Both the position numbers and the translations under genes were made by a program. A model generated the notes under the pieces. The model ran no database searches. It saw only the letters and a list, made by a program, of their open reading frames with translations, and was not told where the DNA came from. Shown here in pieces: positions 8,145 to 15,615 of a stretch of DNA of 54,925 nucleotides. Origin of the DNA: a marine actinobacterium MedAcidi-G2B (GTDB taxonomy: Bacteria; Actinomycetota; Acidimicrobiia; Acidimicrobiales; MedAcidi-G1). The number at the start of each line of letters is the position of its first letter. The stretch's first letter is position 1. The DNA is taken from NCBI GenBank assembly GCA_000817115.1, contig JUEO01000006.1, forward strand, positions 1-54,925. Direction: 5' to 3'.

Positions 8145-8966
8145 ATGTCAGATATTCAAAATCAGATTCAAGAACTCTGGGAACGTAGAGAAACTTTAAA
8201 CCCAGAAGATTCCGATGCCAATGCGGTTATCAACGAAGCGATCGAGTTACTTGATCAAGGAAAGGTTCGAGTTGCCGAACCAAACTCAGATGGAGTCATT
8301 GTGCATGAGTGGTTAAAGCTCGCCATCCTTCTTTTATTTAAACAATCAAAAATGAGCACAATTGAAGCAGAGCCATTTGAGTTTGCCGACAAGATTCCCC
8401 TTAAAAGCAACTATCAAAATGACGGGGTTCGTGTGGTCCCGGGAGCTTTAGCCCGTTGGGGAAGTTACTTGGCTCCTGGTGTGATCATGATGCCGAGTTT
8501 TGTAAATATAGGTGCTTGGGTGGGGGAGAACACAATGGTAGACACATGGGCCACTGTAGGGTCGTGTGCTCAGATTGGACGAAACGTTCATCTTTCTGGA
8601 GGTGTGGGTATCGGCGGTGTACTTGAACCTCCAAATGCCACCCCCGTTGTCGTTGGAGACGAATGTTTAATAGGCAGTAGGTGCATTGTCGCTGAAGGGG
8701 CACGCGTAGGTGATGGAGTGGTGCTTGGAGCTGGAGCAGTTCTAACAGCTTCTATCCCTGTGATAGACGCTGAAACCGGAGAAGAAGTTAGCCGAGGAGA
8801 AATACCATCATGGTGTGTAGCAGTACAAGCCTCCCGCCCGCGAGAATTTTCTGGAGGAGAGTTCGGCTTACCGTGTGTGCTTATCGTCAAACATTTATCA
8901 GAAGGCGAACGTCATGATAAGTCAGCACTAAATGAAGTTTTACGAACCCACGGTGTTACTACTTGA
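8145..8966 (+). CDS. dapD: 2,3,4,5-tetrahydropyridine-2,6-dicarboxylate N-succinyltransferase, proteobacterial type
   Basis: Succinylates tetrahydrodipicolinate in lysine/meso-DAP synthesis. The 273-aa sequence aligns end to end with the E. coli-type enzyme: an N-terminal helical domain with RVAE and HEWLKLAILL blocks, then a left-handed beta-helix of hexapeptide repeats carrying MVDTWATVGSCAQIG, NVHLSGGVGIGGVLEP and the LxCVLIVK C-terminus. Mycobacteria and corynebacteria use a different, longer DapD family, so the type found here is notable. dapE follows after 6 nt. Confidence 0.93.
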   Translation: MSDIQNQIQELWERRETLNPEDSDANAVINEAIELLDQGKVRVAEPNSDGVIVHEWLKLAILLLFKQSKMSTIEAEPFEFADKIPLKSNYQNDGVRVVPGALARWGSYLAPGVIMMPSFVNIGAWVGENTMVDTWATVGSCAQIGRNVHLSGGVGIGGVLEPPNATPVVVGDECLIGSRCIVAEGARVGDGVVLGAGAVLTASIPVIDAETGEEVSRGEIPSWCVAVQASRPREFSGGEFGLPCVLIVKHLSEGERHDKSALNEVLRTHGVTT

Positions 8967-8972
8967 ACTGTT

Positions 8973-10022
8973 ATGTCTGACTTATTATCTCTTACTGCAG
9001 AATTAGTAGATATTCCTTCTGTTAGTTCAGATGAGAAGGCGATAGCTGACTACATCGAGTCAGAGTTACGCCAGATCCCTGGGCTTCAAGTTGAACGAAT
9101 AGGAGACAATCTTGTTGCGCGTACCAACTTGGGTCACGCTCAACGGATACTTCTCGCGGGACATACCGACACAGTCCCAGGAACCCAGGGATCACGAATT
9201 GATGGAGATACTTTGTGGGGGCTTGGAAGTGCTGATATGAAAAGTGGGATTGCAGTCATGCTGGAACTAGCTCGAACCGTCAGCAATCCAAAAATGGACA
9301 TCACTTGGGTTTTCTACGTCTGCGAAGAAGTAGCAAGTGACCGTAATGGCTTACGCCACCTTTTTGCAGAAGCAGACGAGTTACTTAAAGCCGACGCCGC
9401 AGTACTTGGTGAACCGACGAACGCAATGATTGAAGCAGGTTGCCAAGGCACGATGCGTTTTGAAGTGCGACTAAGTGGAGCAAGGGCTCATACAGCAAGA
9501 CCTTGGATGGGAGTAAACGCTATTCACCGTACCGGCCCCCTCCTTTCCGCTATAGGTCAATATGAACATAGAGAACCAGAAATCAACGGCTGCAAATATC
9601 GTGAAGCTCTTCAAGTCGTAAACGTTTCAGGAGGTATAGCAGGAAACGTTGTTCCAGATGAAGCAGTTTTGTTGATCAATCATCGGTATGCGCCTGACAG
9701 AAATGGTGAAGAGGCAGAGAGTCATGTTAAGGAGTTTTTAGCCCCATACCTCAAGGATGGGGATCTAATAACGTTAATTGATCACGCGCCGGCAGCCGCA
9801 CCAGGTTTAGACCATCCACTCATCTCTTCGTTGATTGAGAGCAATGAGCTCACGGTCAAAGCGAAACTTGGTTGGACTGACGTAGCTTTTTTCGCTGAAC
9901 GGGGAATCCCTGCCGTGAATTTTGGACCCGGTGATCCGACTCTTGCCCATACGGAAAACGAAAATGTGCAGAGGGCACCTATAGAAGAAACGTTTAAGGC
10001 GCTAGCAGACTTGCTTTCATGA
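8973..10022 (+). CDS. dapE: Succinyl-diaminopimelate desuccinylase
   Basis: M20-family metallohydrolase releasing succinate from N-succinyl-LL-DAP. Metal ligands and catalytic residues are visible: H64 and D66 in LAGHTDTVPG, D88 in GLGSADMKSG, the glutamates in CEEVASDRNG (118-119), GEPT at about 145, and a C-terminal GPGDPTLAHTENE histidine motif. The dimerisation domain lies at about 165-280. 349 aa, usual length. It lies 6 nt after dapD, placing it in the same transcript, and 13 nt before an acetyltransferase. Confidence 0.94.
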   Translation: MSDLLSLTAELVDIPSVSSDEKAIADYIESELRQIPGLQVERIGDNLVARTNLGHAQRILLAGHTDTVPGTQGSRIDGDTLWGLGSADMKSGIAVMLELARTVSNPKMDITWVFYVCEEVASDRNGLRHLFAEADELLKADAAVLGEPTNAMIEAGCQGTMRFEVRLSGARAHTARPWMGVNAIHRTGPLLSAIGQYEHREPEINGCKYREALQVVNVSGGIAGNVVPDEAVLLINHRYAPDRNGEEAESHVKEFLAPYLKDGDLITLIDHAPAAAPGLDHPLISSLIESNELTVKAKLGWTDVAFFAERGIPAVNFGPGDPTLAHTENENVQRAPIEETFKALADLLS

Positions 10023-10035
10023 AGGTAAAACGACT

Positions 10036-10584
10036 GTGACGGTTTGCCCAACTCTTGAGACGGAGAGACTGATTCTCCGACCTTTTACTGATGCAGATTT
10101 TGAAGATTATTTATCCATGATGGATAGTCCAGAAGTTAGAGAATCTTTGAGGATTTCGGAAGAAGAGGGGAGAGCCGAAGCATGGTTTGGTCTCGCTGCC
10201 TTTACCGGTCAGTGGGAGTTGCGCGGTACAGGATTATGGGCACTTGAGGAGAAGGATACGAAAAATTTCGTAGGTCGAGCAGGGTTGCATAATCCTGAAC
10301 GCCATGATTGGCCCGGAGTAGAAGTCGGGTGGACACTTCATCCGAATTTCTGGGGGTTTGGATATGCGACTGAAGCAGGGAAAGAAGCAGTCAGGTACGG
10401 ATTTCAAGAACTTGCACAGGAGGAACTATTCAGTACGATATTGATGGACAACTATCGATCACAAGCAGTTGCTAAGAGGCTGGGTTTCACACTGAAAAAA
10501 ACTCAACATTTATCTCATTATCCCAAAGAGCCTCATGGTATTTGGATTTTAGAGCGTGAGGAATACGAACTCAGATTTTCCTGA
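10036..10584 (+). CDS. GNAT-family N-acetyltransferase (RimJ/RimL type)
   Basis: The ETERLILRPFTDADFEDY entry is typical of the RimJ/RimL acetyltransferase_3 family. The acetyl-CoA loop is around GWTLHPNFWGFGYATEAGK and the C-terminal MDNYRSQAVAKRLGF is the usual end of the fold. Substrate unknown (ribosomal protein N-termini or small amines are possibilities). GTG start, 13 nt after the dapE stop, so likely co-transcribed. The last 14 nt overlap the 3' end of the convergent lexA gene. Confidence 0.85.
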   Translation: MTVCPTLETERLILRPFTDADFEDYLSMMDSPEVRESLRISEEEGRAEAWFGLAAFTGQWELRGTGLWALEEKDTKNFVGRAGLHNPERHDWPGVEVGWTLHPNFWGFGYATEAGKEAVRYGFQELAQEELFSTILMDNYRSQAVAKRLGFTLKKTQHLSHYPKEPHGIWILEREEYELRFS

Positions 10585-11209
10585 GCACTGTTACCACACG
10601 TCCTTGGATGATTACATCTGTAGCGGGATAACGCATTTCAGAAAAAGAAGAATTAGCGGGAGTCAAGACGATTTCGCTGTCTTCTTGCCGGAAGTATTTC
10701 ACAGTGGCTTCATATTCAAATTCGTTTGTGAGAGTTGCAATGACTAAATCTCCAGAATTGGCATCAGCTTGAGACTGCACAACAACATAGTCTCCATCAA
10801 AAATCCCTGCATCAATCATTGAGTCACCTTTTACCTCCACCATGAAAAGCTCACCGTTACCAGTTAGAGCGGTAGGGAGCGGGAGGGATTCTTCGATATT
10901 TTCTTGAGCAAGTATGGGCCCACCAGCTGCAATTTGTCCCACTAAAGGTATGTACCTCACTTCTCCTCGTTCTCCAGTAAAGCCGGTCGCTGGATCGCGC
11001 CGAACTTTTATCCCACGCGGTATTGATGGATCGCGTTCGATGTATCCCTTGTCTTGAAGCGTGGACATGTGGGAATGAACAGTAGAAGGAGAAGTTAGGC
11101 CGACAGCTTCGCCAATTTCACGAACTGAAGGGGGATAACCCCGATCTCTAATTGTCGAATCGATGAAATCGAGAATCTCTTGCTGCCGGTTTGTAAGGTT
11201 TTTTTCCAT
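10571..11209 (-). CDS. lexA: SOS repressor LexA
   Basis: Represses SOS genes until RecA filaments trigger self-cleavage. The N-terminal winged helix has recognition-helix residues around SVREIGEAVGLTSPSTVHSH (29-48). The cleavage site is Ala95-Gly96 in GQIAAGGPIL, with catalytic Ser130 (KGDSM) and Lys171 (EATVKYF). 212 aa from the ATG at 11209, chosen because family homology begins at MEKNLTNRQQEIL and a GGTGA lies just upstream. The frame stays open to 11338 only because the intergenic LexA boxes happen to lack stops. Box 1 lies 34 bp upstream, consistent with autorepression. Confidence 0.97.
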   Translation of the reverse strand: MEKNLTNRQQEILDFIDSTIRDRGYPPSVREIGEAVGLTSPSTVHSHMSTLQDKGYIERDPSIPRGIKVRRDPATGFTGERGEVRYIPLVGQIAAGGPILAQENIEESLPLPTALTGNGELFMVEVKGDSMIDAGIFDGDYVVVQSQADANSGDLVIATLTNEFEYEATVKYFRQEDSEIVLTPANSSFSEMRYPATDVIIQGRVVTVLRKI

Positions 11210-11242
11210 ATTTTTCACCAAAATCAAATAAGTGTTGTAATC

Positions 11243-11254
11243 GAACATATGTTC
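11243..11254. promoter_or_regulatory. LexA box 1 (lexA proximal)
   Basis: Perfect palindrome GAACATATGTTC within TCGAACATATGTTCGG, 34 bp before the lexA start codon. Confidence 0.85.
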
Positions 11255-11275
11255 GGTATCATATATTATATGAAC

Positions 11276-11287
11276 GAACACCTGTTC
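11276..11287. promoter_or_regulatory. LexA box 2
   Basis: GAACACCTGTTC, both GAAC/GTTC arms perfect, 33 bp beyond box 1 towards the divergent small gene. Confidence 0.8.
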
Positions 11288-11290
11288 CCC

Positions 11291-11317
11291 GTACATATGT
11301 TTGCCGAACAAATGTTT
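11291..11317. promoter_or_regulatory. Two degenerate LexA boxes
   Basis: GTACATATGTTT (11291-11302) and GAACAAATGTTT (11306-11317) each deviate from GAAC-N4-GTTC by one or two bases. They follow box 2 at steps of 15 bp and 15 bp, so they may bind LexA cooperatively on the side of the divergent gene at 11419. Confidence 0.45.
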
Positions 11318-11418
11318 CATGTCAAGCATTTCTTTCAAACTTTTTGGTTTTCAGAGAAGTTTGTCTCACATTTTTATGCGCAGCAAGAAATGTCACACCT
11401 ATAAGAAAAGATGTACCT

Positions 11419-11670
11419 ATGACAGCAGTAACACATATTTCCATTTCACAAACTAATTCAACTACGGCCTCACTGTTAGTTCCAGCTCAGGTTTATCGAC
11501 GACGCAGAATCGGTGTTTCAGCTCTTCTTGCTGTAACTGTTTTCATTCTTTCTTTCTTAGGAGGAGAATTTCTTAGCGACATGACAGGTAGGTCCGAATC
11601 GCCATCTTTAGGAGTAACGAGTGAAATAAGCGTCTACGCAGCAGAGACCGAAGACATTCCATGGAAATAG
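11419..11670 (+). CDS. Small SOS-linked membrane protein opposite lexA (YneA/DivS/ChiZ position)
   Basis: 83 aa: a polar N-terminus, a basic RRRR stretch at 27-30, one membrane helix at about 31-48 (IGVSALLAVTVFILSFLGG) and a short outer tail. Genes divergent from lexA in Gram-positives (yneA, divS, Rv2719c/chiZ) encode SOS-induced, one-helix division inhibitors, usually with a LysM domain after the helix. The last residues (SVYAAETEDIPWK) resemble the first strand of such a LysM (xVYVVxPGDTLWS) but the frame stops there, so the domain is missing. The ATG at 11419 is the first plausible start, since upstream in-frame residues do not look coding. LexA boxes lie 100-180 bp upstream. Function is inferred from position. 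Confidence 0.6.
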   Translation: MTAVTHISISQTNSTTASLLVPAQVYRRRRIGVSALLAVTVFILSFLGGEFLSDMTGRSESPSLGVTSEISVYAAETEDIPWK

Positions 11671-11738
11671 AAAAATTACAGAATATTGGTCAGGCCTAGA
11701 AAATCTAGATTGAGAAGAGTCAAAAAGCTAGTTGAATC

Positions 11739-12485
11739 CTATTTAGAGAGGTATCGACAGAACAAAAACCTATCTTCTGTTGCTAAACCATTTAGTTGGA
11801 ACTGATGAGGATCCGAAAAAACAGGACCATTGATGATGCTAGAACTCTCTCCTCCTACTAAAAGAGGTGAAATTGTTAAACAAAGTTCGTCAACTAACTG
11901 CGCTTCAACTAATTGGTGATTTAGCGAAGGCCCTCCTTCTGCAAGCACTACTTTTGCTCCACGGTCAAATAAATCTCTTAAGACAAAAGACAAGTCCACT
12001 GGCCCTACACCGAGCGTCACAACCTCTGCTTTTTCCTGAAAATTCTCTGATAAATTTTCGTTTCCGTTTTCTGATGTGTAAATCAAAGGCTTTGCGCCTT
12101 TTGACTCATCTTGATCAAACATTGGGATTCCTGAATCTAGATTACCTGATCCAGAAAGTACTGCTAGGCGCGGATGTTGATCCTGTTTGCGCTCAATCCG
12201 ACGTTTTCCAGATTCACCATCAGGCGCATGAGGAGTTCTGTAATTTTCAGCATGCACAGTGCCGCTTCCTACCAGGATTACGTCAGCAAACGAACGTAAG
12301 GTACCCAAGACTCTCTGGTCCGCTGGTCCTCCTAAGCCACCAGAGGTTCCCGATATATGTGTAGAGCCATCAATAGAAGTGATCATGTTGAGCAGAAGCC
12401 AAGGTCTATCAACATGAGGAGTTCTGACCTGATCATAAAAGTCAATGGGATCCAAGTTCATTTCAGATGGAAATATACGTTTCAT
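11739..12485 (-). CDS. RibD C-terminal-domain (dihydrofolate-reductase-like) pyrimidine reductase family protein
   Basis: 248 aa of the RibD_C fold: RPWLLLNMITSIDGS at the start, a PADQRVLGTLRSFADVILVGSGTV segment (the GxGT NADPH site), and VVLAEGGPSLNHQLVEAQLVDELCLTISPLLVGG near the end. RibD_C domains reduce the ribosyl group of the riboflavin precursor with NADPH, but standalone actinobacterial members are common and need not act in riboflavin synthesis. There is no deaminase domain and no other rib gene nearby. A TACGGT box lies 7 nt before the ATG and a perfect inverted repeat abuts it (12498-12514). Transcription diverges from nrdJ. Confidence 0.85.
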   Translation of the reverse strand: MKRIFPSEMNLDPIDFYDQVRTPHVDRPWLLLNMITSIDGSTHISGTSGGLGGPADQRVLGTLRSFADVILVGSGTVHAENYRTPHAPDGESGKRRIERKQDQHPRLAVLSGSGNLDSGIPMFDQDESKGAKPLIYTSENGNENLSENFQEKAEVVTLGVGPVDLSFVLRDLFDRGAKVVLAEGGPSLNHQLVEAQLVDELCLTISPLLVGGESSSIINGPVFSDPHQFQLNGLATEDRFLFCRYLSK

Positions 12486-12492
12486 TACTCAA

Positions 12493-12514
12493 ACCGTACA
12501 GGCTTAATGCCTGT
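12493..12514 (-). promoter_or_regulatory. Leaderless promoter plus operator-like inverted repeat of the RibD-like gene
   Basis: On the minus strand TACGGT (12493-12498) lies 7 nt before the ATG at 12485. Directly upstream, ACAGGC-TTAAT-GCCTGT (12498-12514) is a perfect 6-bp inverted repeat with a 5-nt centre, placed where a repressor would block the -10/-35 spacer. Confidence 0.45.
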
Positions 12515-12522
12515 GGAGAACT

Positions 12523-12578
12523 CTTTACGATTTCCACAACATTTTCCTATTTCGATCCACAAGAAAGTCCTCGTAAAG
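12523..12578 (+). other. Perfect 8-bp inverted arms in the nrdJ upstream region
   Basis: CTTTACGA (12523-12530) and TCGTAAAG (12571-12578) are exact complements enclosing 40 nt. An 11-bp repeat GTGAG-T-CTCAC follows (12578-12588). These precede the larger leader element. They could form an extra helix in a longer leader or bind a regulator; I cannot decide which. Confidence 0.4.
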
Positions 12579-12586
12579 TGAGTCTC

Positions 12587-12720
12587 ACAATCAGTGACGG
12601 AAGATTCCGGCATGACGCGTTGAGATACCAAATTTGGTTTGTTGGCGTTAAGGCGCGGAACAGGGCCCCAAATGGAGCCTTACGTACGGTCTTTGACCTG
12701 GGTCTTTCGTCGCTGATTGT
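12587..12720 (+). ncRNA. Candidate structured leader RNA (riboswitch-like) of nrdJ-tdk
   Basis: ACAATCAGTGACG (12587-12599) pairs with CGTCGCTGATTGT (12708-12720) in a 13-bp helix whose only non-Watson-Crick pair is U-G. On the opposite strand that pair would be A-C, so the plus strand, the nrdJ direction, is favoured. Inside are ACCAAATTTGGT (12627-12638), CGTTAAGGC/GCCTTACG (12646-12654 with 12677-12684, one bulge) and GGTC-TTT-GACC (12688-12698). ATTTGG (12632-12637) could pair with CCAAAT at 12668-12673 instead, a possible switch or pseudoknot. The element ends 123 nt before the nrdJ ATG. I do not find the B12-box or GCTG-CCCGC core of standard cobalamin riboswitches. The rest of the 12486-12843 gap is AT-rich with no gene. 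Confidence 0.6.
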
Positions 12721-12843
12721 AATTCATTTTCTGGTTCCCACAAAAGAAGACTTGTAAGATTAAAGATGAAAAACTCACGACAGATAAAGAGCAATCTTCA
12801 ACAGAAAATAAAACATCTCTCATCAGAAAAGGAAGACTAAAAA

Positions 12844-15615
12844 ATGGAGTTGAGAACAGACCGTGGAGTTCTGGGATTTAGAAGATATTTCACACAACAG
12901 GGAGAATCCCCATACGAAACTACTAGTTGGGAACGTCGAGATGCACGTCTGATTGATCATCGAGATGGATCAATTGCATTCGAACAAACTGATATAGAAG
13001 TCCCAACATCATGGTCACTAAATGCGACCAATATTTTGGCCCAGAAATATTTCAGAGGAACTCTCAATACAGAAGAAAGAGAATTCTCTCTCAAACAAGT
13101 CGCAGACCGAGTCGCTGACACAATCACAGCGTGGGGTATGGATCAAGGGTATTTTGAAGATCAAACAGAAGCAGATGTTTTTTCCGACGAATTGAAATTC
13201 CTCATTATTCACCAACGAGCAGCTTTCAACTCGCCAGTCTGGTTCAACATTGGAGTACAAGGAGTTCCTCAGCAAGCTTCAGCATGCTTCATTCTTTCTG
13301 TAGAAGATGAGATGAGTTCGATACTTAATTGGTATGTAGAAGAGGGAACCATATTTAAAGGAGGATCTGGCTCAGGGGTTAACCTCAGCCGGATTCGCTC
13401 TTCACTAGAAAAGTTGAAAGGTGGAGGAGACGCTAGTGGCCCTGTGAGTTTCATGAGAGGCGCAGATGCTTCAGCAGGAACAATAAAAAGCGGTGGAAAA
13501 ACTAGACGAGCAGCCAAAATGGTGATTCTTGATGCAGAACATCCAGATGTAGAAGAGTTTATTTGGTGCAAGGCATTAGAAGAGAAGAAAATGAAGGCAC
13601 TTGAAAATGCTGGATTCGATATGAGCTTAAATGGTGCTGATATTCACTCTGTTCAATTCCAAAATGCTAATAACTCTGTACGGGTAACCGATGAGTTCAT
13701 GGAAGCAGTAGTTGCAGATGCTGATTGGGATTTGACCGCGAGGACAGATGGATCTGTCATGAAGACGGTAAAGGCTCGTGATCTTTTTCAGCAAATGTCT
13801 CAAGCCGCATGGGAATGTGCTGACCCAGGCTTGCAGTTTGATACCACGATTAATCGTTGGCACACTGCTTCAAATACTGGTCCAATTACTGCGAGCAATC
13901 CTTGCAGCGAGTACGTTCACTTAGATAACTCTGCATGCAATCTGGCCAGTCTCAACTTATTGACTTTCCTTGACTCAAAAGATGAATCTGGAATTGATGC
14001 CTTTGATATAGAAGGCTTTTGCCACGCAATAGAAATCATTCTTACAGCTCAAGACATCCTTGTTTCAAACGCCGACTACCCAACTGAAGCCATTGGCGAA
14101 ACAACTCGAGCATTCCGTCAACTCGGTATGGGGTATGCCAACCTTGGAGCCTTACTAATGGCAATAGGCCTTCCCTATGACAGTGATGAAGGGCGAGAAA
14201 TCTCTGCCGCTTTAACGTCACTTATGACCGGACATGCGTACAGAACGTCAACCCGTCTCGCTGACCGTCTCGGCCCATTTGAAGGATTTGAAACTAACCG
14301 TGAACCCATGCTCGGAGTTTTAGATCAACATCGGGAAGCGGCAGAGCTGCTTGATACTTCATCAGCGAACAAAATTGGTGAAGCAGGACGTGAAGCTTGG
14401 TATGAAGCTTGCGGATTGGCTCAACGAGTGGGAGTAAGGAATAGCCAAGCGACAGTTTTAGCGCCTACTGGAACTATCGGCTTATTGATGGATTGTGACA
14501 CTACTGGTATTGAGCCGGATTTCAGTCTCGTGAAAATGAAGCGTCTTGTTGGTGGTGGAACGATGTCAATCGTTAATCAAACCATCCCACGCGCCCTTAG
14601 GAATTTTGGACATTCTTCTGAAGAGTCAGAAGCAATTGTTGAATACATAAACGAAAATCAGACAGTTATTGGAAGTCCCGGCTTAGACAAGGATCATTAT
14701 CCTGTGTTCGCAACCTCTATGGGAGATAACAGTATTCATCACCTTGGCCATGTTCGCATGATGGGAGCAGTGCAACCATTCTTATCAGGAGCGATTTCAA
14801 AGACCTGTAACATGCCGGAAGATGTGTCCGTAGACGATGTAGAAGAGTTATACATGGAGTCTTGGAAACTGGGGCTAAAAGCGGTGGCGATCTATCGAGA
14901 CAACTGCAAGTTAGGCCAACCTCTTTCCACTGGGAAGGATGATTCTAAGTCTGCTACTCCTCTTGAGGCATTAGAGAAAGTTGGGGTTTCGCTAGGGGAG
15001 CCAGTAAGAAGAAAACTTCCACGTAGTCGTGCATCTAGAACGTTCGAGTTTCGTGTTGCCGATTGCAAAGGATGGGTCACCGTTGGTGAATTTGAAGATG
15101 GAACACCTGGAGAAGTTTTTCTTCGAGTATCTAAACAGGGATCAACCATGGCAGGGATCATGGATGCATTTGCCATTTCGTTAAGTCATGGGCTTCAATA
15201 CGGGGTTCCTCTGCGTGCCTACGTAGAAGCTTTCATTGGAATGCGATTTGAACCCGCGGGAATGACCGACGATCCTGAACTACGTATTGCTTCAAGCCTG
15301 ATTGACTATTTATTTAGACGACTTGCTGTTGAATATCTCAGCAACGAAGAACGAGCAGAATTAAATATTCTTACCGTTAGTGAACGGACGGAACCCACTC
15401 TTCCAGGAGTCATTGAAGCAACAACCGATACGAGGCAAGGGTCAGATGTTCCACCCGACCCACCGAGTGTTCCTTCAGCGTCACAGTTCGCAGCTCAATT
15501 AGCTATGAGTTCGTCAGCTGACGCTCCATTGTGTATGCAGTGCGGTGTGTCTATGCAACGGGCTGGGTCTTGTTATGTATGTACTGATTGTGGCGCTACG
15601 AGTGGGTGTTCATAA
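12844..15615 (+). CDS. nrdJ: Adenosylcobalamin-dependent (class II) ribonucleoside-diphosphate reductase
   Basis: Reduces ribonucleotides to deoxyribonucleotides using adenosylcobalamin and no oxygen-dependent partner subunit. In 923 aa: N-terminal NTP-reductase domain, QQASACFILSVEDEMSSI with the first redox cysteine, the NPCSEYVHLDNSACNLASLN loop with the N-C-E catalytic trio, the APTGTIGLLMDCDTTGIEPD block, and a long C-terminal extension ending in a cysteine-rich tail (CMQCG, CYVCTDCG, CS) expected to re-reduce the active site. An AAGGAAG ribosome-binding site lies about 10 nt before the ATG. The gene nrdR, usually beside nrdJ in Actinobacteria, is missing. The stop overlaps tdk by one base (TAATG). 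Confidence 0.96.
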   Translation: MELRTDRGVLGFRRYFTQQGESPYETTSWERRDARLIDHRDGSIAFEQTDIEVPTSWSLNATNILAQKYFRGTLNTEEREFSLKQVADRVADTITAWGMDQGYFEDQTEADVFSDELKFLIIHQRAAFNSPVWFNIGVQGVPQQASACFILSVEDEMSSILNWYVEEGTIFKGGSGSGVNLSRIRSSLEKLKGGGDASGPVSFMRGADASAGTIKSGGKTRRAAKMVILDAEHPDVEEFIWCKALEEKKMKALENAGFDMSLNGADIHSVQFQNANNSVRVTDEFMEAVVADADWDLTARTDGSVMKTVKARDLFQQMSQAAWECADPGLQFDTTINRWHTASNTGPITASNPCSEYVHLDNSACNLASLNLLTFLDSKDESGIDAFDIEGFCHAIEIILTAQDILVSNADYPTEAIGETTRAFRQLGMGYANLGALLMAIGLPYDSDEGREISAALTSLMTGHAYRTSTRLADRLGPFEGFETNREPMLGVLDQHREAAELLDTSSANKIGEAGREAWYEACGLAQRVGVRNSQATVLAPTGTIGLLMDCDTTGIEPDFSLVKMKRLVGGGTMSIVNQTIPRALRNFGHSSEESEAIVEYINENQTVIGSPGLDKDHYPVFATSMGDNSIHHLGHVRMMGAVQPFLSGAISKTCNMPEDVSVDDVEELYMESWKLGLKAVAIYRDNCKLGQPLSTGKDDSKSATPLEALEKVGVSLGEPVRRKLPRSRASRTFEFRVADCKGWVTVGEFEDGTPGEVFLRVSKQGSTMAGIMDAFAISLSHGLQYGVPLRAYVEAFIGMRFEPAGMTDDPELRIASSLIDYLFRRLAVEYLSNEERAELNILTVSERTEPTLPGVIEATTDTRQGSDVPPDPPSVPSASQFAAQLAMSSSADAPLCMQCGVSMQRAGSCYVCTDCGATSGCS

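Noticed and set aside
11210-11338. Extended lexA start
   Set aside because: The added residues are read from the LexA-box array and do not match LexA.
1118-11399. The shared 15-mer AAGAAATGTCACACC as proof of co-regulation
   Set aside because: A 15-mer can repeat by chance in a window of this size, and the second copy lacks a -10 at the right distance; kept only as a side note.
11867-12364. 165-codon plus-strand open frame inside the RibD-like gene
   Set aside because: Antisense shadow: low-complexity Leu/Gln-rich translation, no ribosome-binding site.
12590-12720. Standard cobalamin riboswitch before nrdJ
   Set aside because: I could not find the B12 box or the GCTG-CCCGC core; the structure looks different, so I only call it a structured leader.
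12467-12757. A 96-codon plus-strand open frame in the gap before nrdJ (and one at 12357-12581)
   Set aside because: No family resemblance or ribosome-binding site; it runs through the paired arms of the leader RNA and overlaps the divergent gene's start, so I treat the region as non-coding.
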